This document shows positions 35,880 to 46,841 of a DNA stretch of 64,000 bases, in pieces (the stretch's first letter is position 1; every line of letters starts with the position of its first letter). A model generated the notes under the pieces. The model ran no database searches and was not told where the DNA came from. It was given only the letters and a program-made list of their open reading frames with translations. The stretch lies in the NCBI GenBank assembly GCA_039566865.1, contig CM076944.1, positions 15,522,501 to 15,586,500 of the forward strand, given 5' to 3'. The DNA is from Aurelia coerulea. Its lineage: Eukaryota; Cnidaria; Scyphozoa; Semaeostomeae; Ulmaridae. The position numbers were made by a program, and so were the translations under genes.

Positions 35880-37486
35880 TCAAGATAAAAGGGTTTGGGT
35901 GCTGTTTTTCCGGAAAAGTTTATTTGAACCGTCCAGAAGTTTTGATGAAAGAAATAGTTGCTTCCAGGATGATTCTGTTTGCAAAAGCGCTTTCATTTGG
36001 GTTCCCATATAGTAACAAATAACAAAGATCCTTTGAGCTAATGTTAGCAACATCATAACCGACATCGGAGACTTGACCAAGGAGATGCTGGCACTGCGCT
36101 GTAAACTGGGGGCAATGCAGGAAGTAATGCTCTGCTCATTATCTTCCCTTCCTGTACCACAAATACAAATTGGACTCAAGCAGTAAAAATTAAGCCTAAA
36201 TCTATGTTCATTCAGAGGACTGAAGTTAACTCGAAGCCTTGTTAGTAGCTTGATACCAAAAATATCATAGATGTTATAAACTGGATTCTTCTCAGGTATG
36301 ATGAGCAATTTACTCTTGAAAACCGCGAGAGAACAAGAATCTCGTACAGTTTTGTCTGAAAGGTTCCACTCACATATTGTGTTATGAAGATAAGAGCTAG
36401 AATAGCGCATTGTTCTTCCTACGTTTGTTCATAACAACGCTGGTTTCTTAAGTTATGCTCGACGGAGCGCTGTACAGGTATTTCATAGAAAAGGTAATCT
36501 GGAGATATGGATGTGGTTAAGGAAAAGAAATGACATAATCTTCGGCACCACCATCGGTCATTAGTGTTTCCCATCCGAGCTCTTCAAGAAGCCTTTGCCT
36601 ACTTGTACCTTTCCACGCACCAGTAGCAGCTAGTGCCGCTTTATATCGAGTCTGTTCTAATTGCTGTGTGAAGTTCAGCTACATATCAGGGTCATATTTA
36701 TGGTAAATTATGTCTCCATAGACTAAGTGAGGTCTCATGTAAAGCTTAAAAGTTTGAACAAGAACTTCCCTTGATACATATTTAGAAAGGTATTTCAACA
36801 AGCCAATGTCTCCCCGTGCTTTCAAGATAGCCTCTCGAATATGACTTTTGAAATTTAGCTTTGAGGCAAGAATAACGCCAAGGTGCTTGTGTTCTAATTT
36901 TGAGGCAATTACGTTGTCTCCTAATTCAAGAGCGGGGTGGATTGGCTTATTTTTTTACATGAAAATATAACCTCCTCTGTCTTGTCAGCGTTAAACTGCA
37001 TTTTCCATTGCCATGCCCATAAGCTAATTTTTGCCAAATCACTGTTTAAGTCAAAGGCAGCTACATTTTCATTCTCAACGGCAGTAAACAATGATGTGTC
37101 ATCAGCAAATAACTTAATACCGCATTTGGTAGTGTGGGTAATATCAATTAATATAGATCAGGAACAACAACGGTACAAGAACTGATCTGTAGTACACCTG
37201 CGAATATTGACCCCACTTTGAGCATCGTCCATTTAACACAACCCGTTGCTGAAGATCTGACAAAATATGTTTAATAATCCGAAGAACATTTCCATGTAAG
37301 CCATTGAATTTCAGCTTGTAAATGAGTCCTTCATGCCGACCCTGTGAAAAGCCTATGAAAGGTCAAGGAAAATGGCATGTGTTTCTTTACTAGGAGTTTC
37401 ATCAAAGGCTCTATAAATATTTTGTGTGAGTAGCAGTAACTGATTAATAGTCGAATCACCTGGACGAAACCTAGACTCACGAAATA
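35880..37486 (-). pseudogene. Decayed LINE, reverse transcriptase core and C-terminal region
   Basis: Reading the minus strand downwards: GDSTINQLLLLTQNIYRAF (near 37480-37420), AIFLDLS and an altered AFDRVW-like box, QQRVVLNGRCSKWG, LFLIYINDITHT, FADDTSLFTAVENENV (near 37110), WKMQFNADKTEEVIFS, then TGAWKGTSRQRLLEELGW (near 36640-36580), and the 176-codon tail frame 36410-35880 with LHNTICEWNLSD, LRVNFSPLNEHRF and CGTGREDNEQ. Several frameshifts and stops separate these pieces. The tail with an LRxxFSxLNEHRFRxxF segment is typical of a LINE lineage common in cnidarian genomes. Confidence 0.85.
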
Positions 37487-38050
37487 GTCCCAGTTATCGC
37501 AACAACAGCAACAACGATGTCAACTACAACAACAACATTTTTTTTACCCAAACTGGGACTTATAGACTTTCACATCAAAAAGTGGGACGAAAATAAACAA
37601 TGGGGGCACAGATTTCTCTATTAACGTCGAAATGAGGTTATTTTCAAACGAGGCAACCTTCCGAAGTAGGAAATTTTCATTCAGCTGTGATGAGCGTACA
37701 GGAAATTCCTCGCCTTCAAAGTGCAGAAATTCTTGTTGAAACTGAAAGGTTCGTTGATTCTTGGATTGAAGAAACATTCATGTGAATACTTGTGGCTTTT
37801 GTTCATTGCTAACGTCACTCAAATCTTAAATTTTGAAGCGTTTTATTATCTGAGGATTGAACCAACAAGTTAGGCCCATCCGCTATTGCCGGGAGCACAA
37901 GGCTTTTCGTACCGTGTTGCTATGGTTTCCATATCGGACGCGACGTCAAGGGAAACACTTTCCTCCCAATTTTCAATGTGAAAGTCCATGAGTCGTAGTC
38001 ATAGCCTCCATCAGCCTATCAATAGCAATAACTACGAACTTGTGATCAGT
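37487..38050. other. Non-LINE insert splitting the reverse transcriptase
   Basis: LINE coding sequence stops near 37487 and resumes near 38050 (QSGLRL beside GFRPGD in the expected order), so about 0.55 kb here is foreign. It contains a CAACAA-rich tract (37498-37535) and a short hairpin (AGTCCCAGTT / AACTGGGACT). No terminal repeats or protein similarity were recognised; the minus frame at 37544-37777 has no known domain. Confidence 0.5.
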
Positions 38051-38425
38051 CTAGACGAAGCCCTGATTGACGAGGTGATATAAGACCAATTATACAGAGG
38101 TGCTCGATGATGTCATCAAATAATAGCTTTTCAAAAAAACTTTCCAAAAATTGGAAGTGGGGAAATTAGGCGGTAGTTCTTCTTGCTCTATTTGCAGCCC
38201 TTTTTATGCACATGAATTATGTTTGCTTTCTTCCATAGGAAAGGGAAAATACCTGTTTCAAGGCATCTTTCGAAAATGCAAAAGAGAGGATCTGGTATCG
38301 AATCGTCGCATATTTTAATCGTGGCAACAGAAATTCCATCACACCCATGTGCCTTTTTAGTATCTAGAGAACGAATGAGTCGAAGCATTTTTTCCCCTTC
38401 CAATATCTATATTTAAAATGCCACT
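38051..38425 (-). pseudogene. Decayed LINE, N-terminal reverse transcriptase blocks
   Basis: The minus frame at 38416-38188 reads GEKMLRLIRSLDTKKAHGCD, then ISVATIKICDDS, LFCIFERCLETGIFP and WKKANIIHVHKKG, the classic first blocks of LINE reverse transcriptase, continuing with stops into NYRLISPLPIFGKFF (near 38160). It is the upstream neighbour of 35880-37486 in the same element. Its own upstream part continues at 42175-42268 across a large insertion. Confidence 0.85.
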
Positions 38426-38798
38426 AAACGTTTGAGGAACTTTTTGTTATCTGATAGAATGATGCCTGTAGAATCTGATAAAATTAAAATCTTTGATCAA
38501 TTCGAATTCCTTCCGTGGAAACGGGGGCAATTTCTACGCAATTTCTGGTGTCAATGACGGGTCATGCGGGGAACTGGGAACGAATCTCCCTCTGATGTCA
38601 TACCGGGAACCGGGAATGCACGTTTCCTTTCAATCAGGGAAAGCCCACTGATCAGTGGGAAAGCCGCATTGAACGACACGAGAGCGCAGAGCGACGTCGA
38701 ACCCAACAAAGAAGATCGCTTTTACTTTCGAATTACTTATTAGTAATACTTCTACTTTAACTGATACTTCAATCACATTTTTGGAAGACGACTAGGAC

Positions 38799-38951
38799 AT
38801 GGAGATAGCGGAAGAAGAGCCTTCAGAAGCTGTCGTTGAGCTTCGTGACTGGCAAGAAGAGGCATAGGCCTACTACAGTTCTGTTATGATGATGGCGGAC
38901 CGATTGAGACAAACCATTTGCTCACTTGCTGTTGTCTCCAATCTTGAATAA
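38799..38951 (+). other. Short frame near the left end of the 3.73 kb element
   Basis: From ATG at 38799 the frame reads MEIAEEEPSEAVVELRDW and continues through a single TAG to AYYSSVMMMADRLRQT, ending at TAA 38951. The position just inside the terminal repeat would suit the first exon of a transposase gene. No domain recognised; it may be chance. Confidence 0.25.
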
Positions 38952-40435
38952 TGTCTTCGAGTTTGCAGTCGAGAGCCTTCCAAAATAGCTGATCGTAGCT
39001 ACCAGATGCTGAGGTTTGTTTGTTTTACTTTCAGAATGAAAATTTTCAAGATTGTGGTGTTATATGAATCAGCAATTGTCAAATGATTCATGACATGACC
39101 AAACTGGCATAATTTAGCCTATTTGCCCCAGCATCGGGCTACCCGATGACATTTGCACACCGGGGGAAGTGACTAGCTGATGATAGAGTGGTAGTAAACG
39201 TTCTTGTGAATATATCTCATTGAAAATGGGATCTGAAACAAGAGAATTTCCACAATCAATCATCAGAGCCTAGTTTTTTGTAAACATAAAGAGTCAAATT
39301 TGCCCTTCCTTGGACGAAAATTGTCAGAGAGTGTACCCTTGCTTAAGCAAGAATGCCAAAAAGTAAACCTTTGGCTGTACTAGGAATCCTAAAAAATATA
39401 TCTAGGAGCCACTAAGGTACCTTTAGCAGCGAAGAACCTCACCCCCTCTATGATGAAAACCCTCATGACTGCTTGCCTTAGTTTCATAGCAATGGCTGTT
39501 CATTTTCTTTCAGCCAGTCAGGTTAATTGTGACGAAGTGTAAGACCATTTTCTTCCCTTTTGCAGGTGAGTCTGAAGAAAACAAAAGTCAATATGTCTAA
39601 AGCTGAAACAATGTCAATTGCTGTCCACGTAACTGGTTCCTGCCCATTATTGGCTGCTCATTCGGAATTATTGAACTGGACAAACTAGCCCTGGATGCTT
39701 TATGGACTACCTTTCGCATAGATTACTTATACTGATGTGACATTGATAACATACAGTGCAAAGTTTAAAATTCCCTGAAAATGATGCAGATGTATTTTTG
39801 GAACCAAAATGATCCAGAAAATTATGTTGCATAAATCCAATAATGTGTCTTTTCCAAAAGTTTCTTAAGTTTTTGGGGATCTGAGAGTTGAGTTTCTTAT
39901 GGACCATTTCTGTTTCTCACATTAGAAAAATATGTGTATTTGAATAGTAAAGAAATTACCATAGACTTGGGTTTCTTTGTATTACTGTATAGTACTTTCT
40001 GAATTCATGGCACAAGTTTTCATGCCACAAAATTGTTTAAAGTAATCAAAAGATGTTTCATTATAAGACTGATCATTTGACTTGAAATGGGTGTAAACAA
40101 ACCTTTGCTGATCTTGTAAGGTTTACAGATAGGAACACAAATAACCCTAAGCATTGGTCTGAAGTATGAACAACATTTGTACTGTTTCATTTTAATATCT
40201 TAAATAGTAAATATTCACAGTATGATTATTAACTTTTCTTAAAAACCAGTTAAATATTGCATGTGCATCAAAAAGACAAAGTCAAGTAAGGTAGCTTGTA
40301 GTGGTGGTAGTGTATTTTCTTCTTTTTTCCACAGAGGAAACTGGTGCCAAGTGATAAATTCCACAGCTCCTTTCCTAAGGGGGGGGGGGGGGCTGCCCAA
40401 AATATTTATTGATGATGAACATTTTGCCCAACTTA

Positions 40436-40593
40436 AATAGACGATTGCGCTAAAGATGGCGGCAAGGAATTTTTTACCAAGATGCACTGTGTTCTTTAAT
40501 CGAATTCCTATAGAATGGTTAAAGAGTCTTAATTAGAACGCAATGCCTCTTGGTAAAAATTCCTTGCCGCCATCTTTAGTGCAATCGTCTATT
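40436..40593. mobile_element. 158 bp palindromic MITE with ~46 bp inverted repeats
   Basis: AATAGACGATTGCGCTAAAG begins an arm that is inverted at 40548-40593 with a few mismatches. It lies inside the 3.73 kb element, so it is a nested insertion at a third level. Confidence 0.85.
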
Positions 40594-42174
40594 GGCTTTT
40601 TTGCCTGAATATGGCAGATTTTACACATTTTCCAGTGTTAGGGCTGGGTGTGATCCCTCTTGCTCATGCGCTTATGTCATCAAAGACATGCTACTGTTCC
40701 TGTCTGGAGTATGGGTCAAATCCTAGGAAAAAAAGAAATGTAAGGATTTAAGAATTGCATTGTTGCAACTTTCAAGTGTTCAAAATGAGTGTCCAAAATT
40801 TTACGGTAAAAAAAAGGCCTTCTTGATGCATCCAGCAATATATGTTGCCCTGCTGTTGATCCTTTTTGGGAGCACAATAACATCCTCAAGAGGTTCAAAA
40901 AAGGGAAATTTGTGAGCTTCTTTGAAGAGTTTTCAAGCAGTCAAAGAAATCAAGTGATGTGCCTGAATCCTGGTTCTTCTCATAAACATACTGAACTGAA
41001 ATTTAACTCATCATAGAAGTCCGTAAATTATCTCCTTCTCCATGTAGCTTGATCAGCATCATCTGGTATAAACATTCGAAATGAGGATTTTTTTAAATTC
41101 TCCTATCACCAACAAACCAAACGCATGATAAACTCAATATTCAATGCCTATTCTATTGCTAGCTAAATAAACGTATTTTTTTCTAAGAAACTAAGGATTT
41201 GGGCCAGTACTGGAAGTTTCTTGAAATTATCAGATTTTGAGTACTCAGAGTTTCTTACGAGTTTCTTAGAGGTTCCATAACAATCTTCATGTTCACTACC
41301 TGTGCCCTCGTGAACATTTCAAACAAGGTTTTTTATCCTTTCCAATGTTTAGACATGCCTCAAGTACCATACGAGTAATATGATGATACAGGAAACAAGT
41401 GAAAGTAAAGAGATGTCAAGGATTTCCTTTCTCAAAGTGAATAGTTTCTTAACTTATCTTCTCCCAGTACTGGAGTTTCTTAATTTTTTGTCGATCTGAG
41501 AGAGTTGGGTTCCTCATGGGCAGTTTCTTATAAAAAAATACGCGTAAAGTCACGTACTGTACCTTTCTTATTGCTTCTTGTTTAACCAACTTCCATTTCT
41601 TCTCGAATGGTTTTGTATATCATTAGGACGACAGGAACTCCAAAATATTGAAAGTGAACGATATTTGCTCCCAAGAACGAAAACTTTATCCGGAAAAACG
41701 TAGGTCAAACATATTTCAGTAGGCCGAGGGCATAAACACGCTATTGTACTTGTACGACCGAAACCTTTCTGGCTGCTTCAAGTCTGTCGTATATCTTCGC
41801 CTTGCTGCAGTGCAGGTCTTCATCATGATGAAATGGAATTGGAGGAGAAAGTGCTGATCCTTCGAATTACCTGCAACCTTTTATCTGGCACGAAATTGCT
41901 AGTGCTGATGTAAAGCGACAAATCCACTGCAGCACGGTCACTGTCACTTCAATGTGTACTCTCTCTCGTTTTGCATTCCCGGTATGACGTCAAGACCTCT
42001 CGGTCCAGACCTCTTCATGGAATGATTTTACGCGAACCTGACACCAAAATTTGCCAAAATTGGCACTTTGAAAAGCCATAGAAAAAGAACGGAACGTCAT
42101 ATCGAAAAATTGTTTTCGGTTTCAAGCCATGAAAACTAAACTCTATCAGATAACAAAAAGTTCCCCAAAGGTTT

Positions 42175-42268
42175 AGAAGCTGCGGAATAAATGTAGGGAT
42201 AGTACTACCAGTTTCTATCTCTCTTCATTGGGCAACGAAGAACCCATTGAAAAGATTTGCTTTTGCTA
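42175..42268 (-). pseudogene. Upstream remnant of the same LINE
   Basis: The minus strand reads LFNGFFVAQ, a stop, then GSTIPTFIPQ and, across the removed insertion, SKRLVAF, matching the region just before the first reverse-transcriptase block in this LINE family (FNDFF, then LPxF, then KRL). This confirms that the LINE was split by the 3.73 kb element. Confidence 0.6.
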
Positions 42269-42269
42269 A

Positions 42270-42365
42270 CACCCCACCCATTTAGGGTGATAACCCACCC
42301 AACCCAATATAAGATCATAACCCACCCAGTATAAAATGATAACCCATCCAGTATAACCTTTATAT
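42270..42365. repeat. Minisatellite (~20 bp unit), second block
   Basis: About four units like GATAACCCACCCAGTATAAA, the same unit and orientation as the right half of 34486-34813. The LINE and its nested insertions lie between the two blocks. Confidence 0.85.
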
Positions 42366-44495
42366 AATATAACTAGCTGTTAATAGAATTAAGTGAGTGC
42401 AGCTCAGAAGAGTAGGTAGTATAAGACCAGTTATGTGCCCCCATAGGGGCGGTTTTGCACGGGAAGTTTCGAGTTTGAGAACAATCCAACTGTTTGCATA
42501 TCTCAAGACAGCTTAGCATGACTCAAACTCCAGTGCAAGTTAATATGATATCACTCTCAGTTCAAATATTAAATCTTGTGCTCCGACCATGCATGCAGCA
42601 ACATTTTTGTTCACCTGCTCTGCATCCCACATATTTAGCTCCTGTTCAAAGGCTAGAATGTTGATGCGTGGCTAAGTGGCTACATCTAATGTTTTGCTTT
42701 GATCCTGAATGTATCCATGAAGCTACAAAAGATTTGATTGGTTCACAGAAGTTGTTATTGTCTTTGATAGAGTGAAATAACAATAGAAAATTGTAGCCTA
42801 CACATTACTGATTCAAATTATGTAGTTTGATTATGCAAGTGCAGTGAGGCATGCAGGAGTATCCTTGCATTCCTTTGCCAATCAAAACAATGGCGAGTCT
42901 GTCGTTCAAGATTCGAGCATTGTTTAATGATAATTGTTTTGATTGCCAAAACGACGCTGCAGGTATAAATACCTGTCCAATGACGCACTGCAATTGTTGT
43001 GTTTTATCCCATCACAAACAGCTCCGCTCTGTCAAATCCATCTTTGTTGTTCCATCCAATCACAAGCACCAACGAGTCTACATATTGTCTGCGATTGTCT
43101 GCTTGTTCTTTTGTTTGGATCTGCCACACATCGCCCAAATTTCAGATTCAAACTCGTCTAAATGGCTGCTAATCGCAGCAATAACCCGACACTGATACAA
43201 AAATCTTATCGAAGAGAAAATTTTCAGAAGAAACTTAGCCGATCGAAGTAAGAATTCGTATCAGCCACTTCTCACTTGTGGTGACTTCGTAATTTGGATT
43301 TTTGAAAGACTGCAGTGGTTAAAAGATTATAAGAATAAGACTTTGCTACATTACATGAGGAATAACTGTGTGTTGTAAATCTATCCAAAAACTATCGGCA
43401 CTGGCCTTCGTTCGAACAAGTTCGACCAGATGTGGCAGGGCAGAAGGCATATTCGAGATACTTCAAGATTCAATCTGAGACGAAAGAAAAAAGACGAAGA
43501 AATACATTCGAGGTATTCGAGCAACACATGAACGATCAATCGATGGACTAGATAGCAGCAAGAGTAAGACACAAGTTGGTAGCTAAACTTTCAATGTAAT
43601 GTCAAATGATGGACTTGTTACTTGGAGCTCAATGGGTCTTGTCAGTGTATGGAGTGTGATGTGGCAATAACTTACAATCGTTCGCAGAAATCGAAATGAA
43701 CGCTACGTGTTTGTCTCATTATATCTTATATTGCTATTATGTGCCTAAATTCGAAGAGCGTTAGCAAAATTCGTACAGCGTTGGCCAATATCCGTTTGTT
43801 TCAAGAAATATGCGTAAAATGCCTTCAAATCCTTTTGTTCTAAGAAATCTCGTACACATTTTCAGAAGACTGATAAAGCCCTCGCCTGGATTATCGAACA
43901 ATCAGCTTTGTTAAATTTGATTAGAGAGCACCATTATTTCTTACTACCCTTTGGAGGTTGCGAAATCTGAAAAGAGGAAACAATTTTATCTAACCCTGCT
44001 TCAAGGCAACTTGTCCCTCGGGTAAAGAAATGATCGGGTAAAGAAATAATCAATAAAAGTATAAAATTAAGGACTGTAAAGCCATTTGTTGTTTATCTCA
44101 TTCGAGCATATAAAACCAACCATATCCGCAGAGCATACCTCAATTTACATCAGACTTGCAACTTACTTAGAGCCACGGCATGATATTTTTACGTTGCAGG
44201 GGCGGATCTAGAGGGTTGCAAAGGTCACTCAAGCCACGGTCAGATTTTCAAAGATTTAATCATTCTCAAAAATTCTATCAAAAATCGCTAAAATATATTC
44301 TAATTCATCGCAACACAAAATCAAAATCGCCGTCAAAACTGTCTCGACCATTAGTCTCCAAAGCGCTCTACAAAGAATACTTGTCTCGTTCAACACATTG
44401 AACAAGGGTCACTCAGTCCAAAATCGTAACTGATCACCAATCACTGAATGACTTTTAAATTGACTCAGAAATTGGAATTGAAACTGGAATTGACT
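42366..44495. other. Stretch without a supported gene
   Basis: Frames at 42851-43195 and 43381-43572 have no recognisable domain. A TATA-like palindrome CAGGTATAAATACCTG lies at 42959-42974, and a 29-codon frame beginning MAANRSNN at 43161 could be a first exon, but neither is supported further. No repeat family was recognised. Confidence 0.4.
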
Positions 44496-45036
44496 CAGAA
44501 ATTGACAATATCGAAGTTGGTGTACCGCAAGGCTCATGCCTTGGTCCCCTTCTGTTCCTTGTTTACATCAATGACCTATCATGTGGTATTCAAAGCTCAA
44601 CGGTGTCCATGTATGCTGACGATACCAGCCTTTCTTATCGATCTAAGGATTTGACTCGGCTGAATGAGGCCATGAATAATGATGTCAAGAGTCTTGAATC
44701 TTGGTTAAAGGGAAACAAAATATCGCTAAATGTCGCGAAAACTCACTCCATGCTGATTTGCTCCAAATCTAAACAGAATTTCCTAAAAAAATCCAATGGA
44801 AAATTGGATCTTAAATTTCAGGAAGATAGTTTAGAGGTGGTGGACAAGACAAAATACCTTGGCGTACAAATTGATCAAAGCCTGGATTGGAAGGAACACA
44901 TTAAATAGGTCGCGTCGAAAGTTTCGATGGCTATCGGTTTTCTGAAACATGCGAGGAGATGGAGGGCCCCGTGTAAATCAGCCTTTGCTGAAGGGTTACC
45001 CTCCTATAAATAAATGAAATGAAATGAAAAAAAATT
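44496..45036 (+). pseudogene. LINE fragment: reverse transcriptase core with 3' end
   Basis: The frame reads VGVPQGSCLGPLLFLVYIND (near 44517), MYADDTSLSY (near 44609), ESWLKGNKISLNVAKTHSML and KTKYLGVQIDQSLDW, then TAG at 44906, after which ASKVSMAIGFLKHARRW continues in frame. The C-terminal ~150 residues are deleted; sequence jumps to a 3' UTR (GCTGAAGGGTTACCCTCC) and a (TGAAA)n tail at 45013-45031. It is 5' truncated at about 44496, next to a short imperfect duplication of GGAATTGA / GACTCAGAAATT. Confidence 0.85.
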
Positions 45037-45831
45037 GAAAATTGGCGGGAGCCACATTTGGCAGATCTGAGGGACGGTGTTCAGGATTCACCCAATCATC
45101 GTGCGGCAAAATCAAGTGAAAAATGGCGGGAGCCACGGACAGCAACTATTCATTCTGAAAAAAGAGCAGGTACATAGAAGTTAAGATGAGCCAACCATCT
45201 ACCAATCAAGTGAAACTGTCTACCAGTCTTCACTTGTTCTACACAATCTAGTAGAATTATGACCTCTCGTGTCCTGCATAATGGCGGCCCACAGTGACGG
45301 CGTCTTGTCAAAAAGTTGTTGAATATTTGAGAGATAACGCACAAGGAGAGCTCTAATGTTTACAACGACAATAATTGGAGAGCATGGATGATGCTAACAG
45401 CTGCCGGAAATATACAAATTCGGTAAAATACAGTTTCTAATGGCTCAAAGCTGGACGATGTTGTACGCAACCGGATTGGAACTATGGCCTAGTTCAGTTG
45501 GGCAAGTTCATAGTTAAGTAGGTTGGTATATCATCAGATATCATCAAGGGCGAAATTGCGGTTAGAACTGCATTTCAGTTGATGGCTTTTTCAAAACGTG
45601 GGACTTTCTGTAAGCTTTATGCTTTTAACAAGACTCAAACTAGCATCATCACGTTATGTAGTCAGCTCGATCTTGCTAAAAGCAGTCACCAGGTATCTCT
45701 ATATTGTTTTCTACATTTCGAGAATTCTATACTTTTAAACAGAATTTTGCTTCTATGCCTTAAACAAACATCCATAGTCTTAAGGTATTCTTAGAAAACA
45801 GGTAAGAGTTTCAAAGACAGTAATTATTGAA
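45037..45831. other. Stretch without a supported gene
   Basis: ATTGGCGGGAGCCACATTTG and ATGGCGGGAGCCAC recur 75 bp apart near 45049 and 45124. Frames here are short and unlike known proteins. Confidence 0.4.
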
Positions 45832-46092
45832 TTGAAAGAAATTATTGAAAAAAATACAAACATTACAATGGAGGAAAAGAATAAAGACGCTGAACGAAAG
45901 CCTAAAAGGAGACAAGATCCTGTCTATAACAGTAAGGAAAAGTTACAGAAGAGGAAAAGAAATGCAAATATTACAATGGAGGAAAAGAATAAAGACGCTA
46001 AACGAGAGCGCAAAAGGAGACAAGATCCTGTCTATAACAGTAAGGAAAAGTTACAGAAGAGGAAAAGAAATGCAAACATTACAATAAGTTAA
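45832..46092 (+). CDS. Hypothetical Lys/Arg-rich repeat protein fragment
   Basis: An 86-codon open frame made of two tandem 36-residue repeats plus a partial third. Each repeat runs NANITMEEKNKDA, then a KRRQDPVY block and NSKEKLQKRKR. The DNA period is 108 bp, a multiple of three, so the repeat keeps the frame, and copies differ at only a few bases. The protein is strongly basic and hydrophilic, with no signal peptide or membrane segment; it looks like a nuclear or coiled-coil type sequence. No family recognised. The next frame over (45845-46087) is a shadow. It could be a coding minisatellite within a lost gene rather than a gene. Confidence 0.35.
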   Translation: MKEIIEKNTNITMEEKNKDAERKPKRRQDPVYNSKEKLQKRKRNANITMEEKNKDAKRERKRRQDPVYNSKEKLQKRKRNANITIS

Positions 46093-46198
46093 TACTTGGA
46101 AATGAACTGAGGGATGTAGTCCAGTCTTCTTTCTCCGTTTGCGCTCGCTTATTTGCTGTGCCGTTTATATATGCAAGTATAATGTTATGAGAGTCAAG

Positions 46199-46841
46199 GT
46201 ACTAAACTATCCTTGAACGTCGTCAAAACACAGGCTATGATAGTTGGGTCAATGCAAAATGTAAATAAAATGGCGGTGCAGCCTGCTTTTTTACCTGTGT
46301 TTAATATTGGTGGTACTGATATTGATTTAGTGAGCAAAGTAAAATACCTTGGTCTCCAAATAGACAACAGTCTAACGTGGAGGTGCCAAATTGAGAGCAT
46401 AAAAGGGGAAGTTTCTCGAGCAATTGGCCTTGTGAAATACTGTAAAAACTTTGTATCTATGGAGACATTGAAGGACATTTATCGTAGTATTGTAGAGCCA
46501 CATGTAAACTATTGCTGCTCCGTTTGGAGTTGTAGTGGTATTACTAGAATAAAGTCTCTACAAAAACTACAAAACAGGGCTGCCCGAATCGTTACGGGTA
46601 GTCCTTGAGATGCACCTTCTGTGCCGTTACGCAAAGAACTAGGCTGGTTATCCATCAAAGAAATGATTTTGAAAGAGAAATCTACTATGATGTACAAATC
46701 TTCAAACGATCTAGCACCACAGTACCTCAGTGATCTTTTCGTAAGACTATCAGATTTCCACACTCGTGAGCTAAGAAACACTAAAAATAATCTTGCAGTA
46801 CCGTTAATGAGAACAGTAAGTGACCAAAAGGCATTCTCTTA
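46199..46841 (+). pseudogene. LINE fragment, reverse transcriptase thumb and C-terminus (part 1)
   Basis: The frame starts at a 5' truncation with TKLSLNVVKTQAMIVGS, continues KVKYLGLQIDNSLTW, IYRSIVEPHVNYCCSVW, LQKLQNRAARIVTG, then TGA at 46606 (probably from a sense codon between SP and DAPS), LGWLSIKEMI, YLSDLFVRLSDFHTRELR and ends at ...KAFS where a Harbinger-type MITE is inserted. The tail continues at 47474. Confidence 0.85.

Larger units (their letters stand above)
38426..42174. mobile_element. 3.73 kb terminal-inverted-repeat DNA element nested in the LINE
   Basis: The ends are inverted copies: GAGGAACTTTTTGTTATCTG at 38434 and the complement of GGGGAACTTTTTGTTATCTG ending at 42166, with weaker similarity further in (a TTCTGGTGTCA / TTTTGGTGTCA block and a GACGTCATACCGGGAATGCA-like block near 38595 and 41995). 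Flanking AAACGTTT (38426-38433) and AAAGGTTT (42167-42174) look like an 8 bp target duplication with one mismatch, a length used by hAT and P-type transposons. LINE coding sequence is continuous across the insertion once it is removed. No transposase was recognised inside, so this is probably non-autonomous or decayed. Confidence 0.7.

Noticed and set aside
36937..37185. 82-codon plus-strand frame
   Set aside because: It is the antisense shadow of the LINE FADDTSLF reverse-transcriptase block.
42851..43195. 114-codon open frame as a gene
   Set aside because: No domain, no splice context, and an overlapping frame of similar quality; nothing beyond length supports it.
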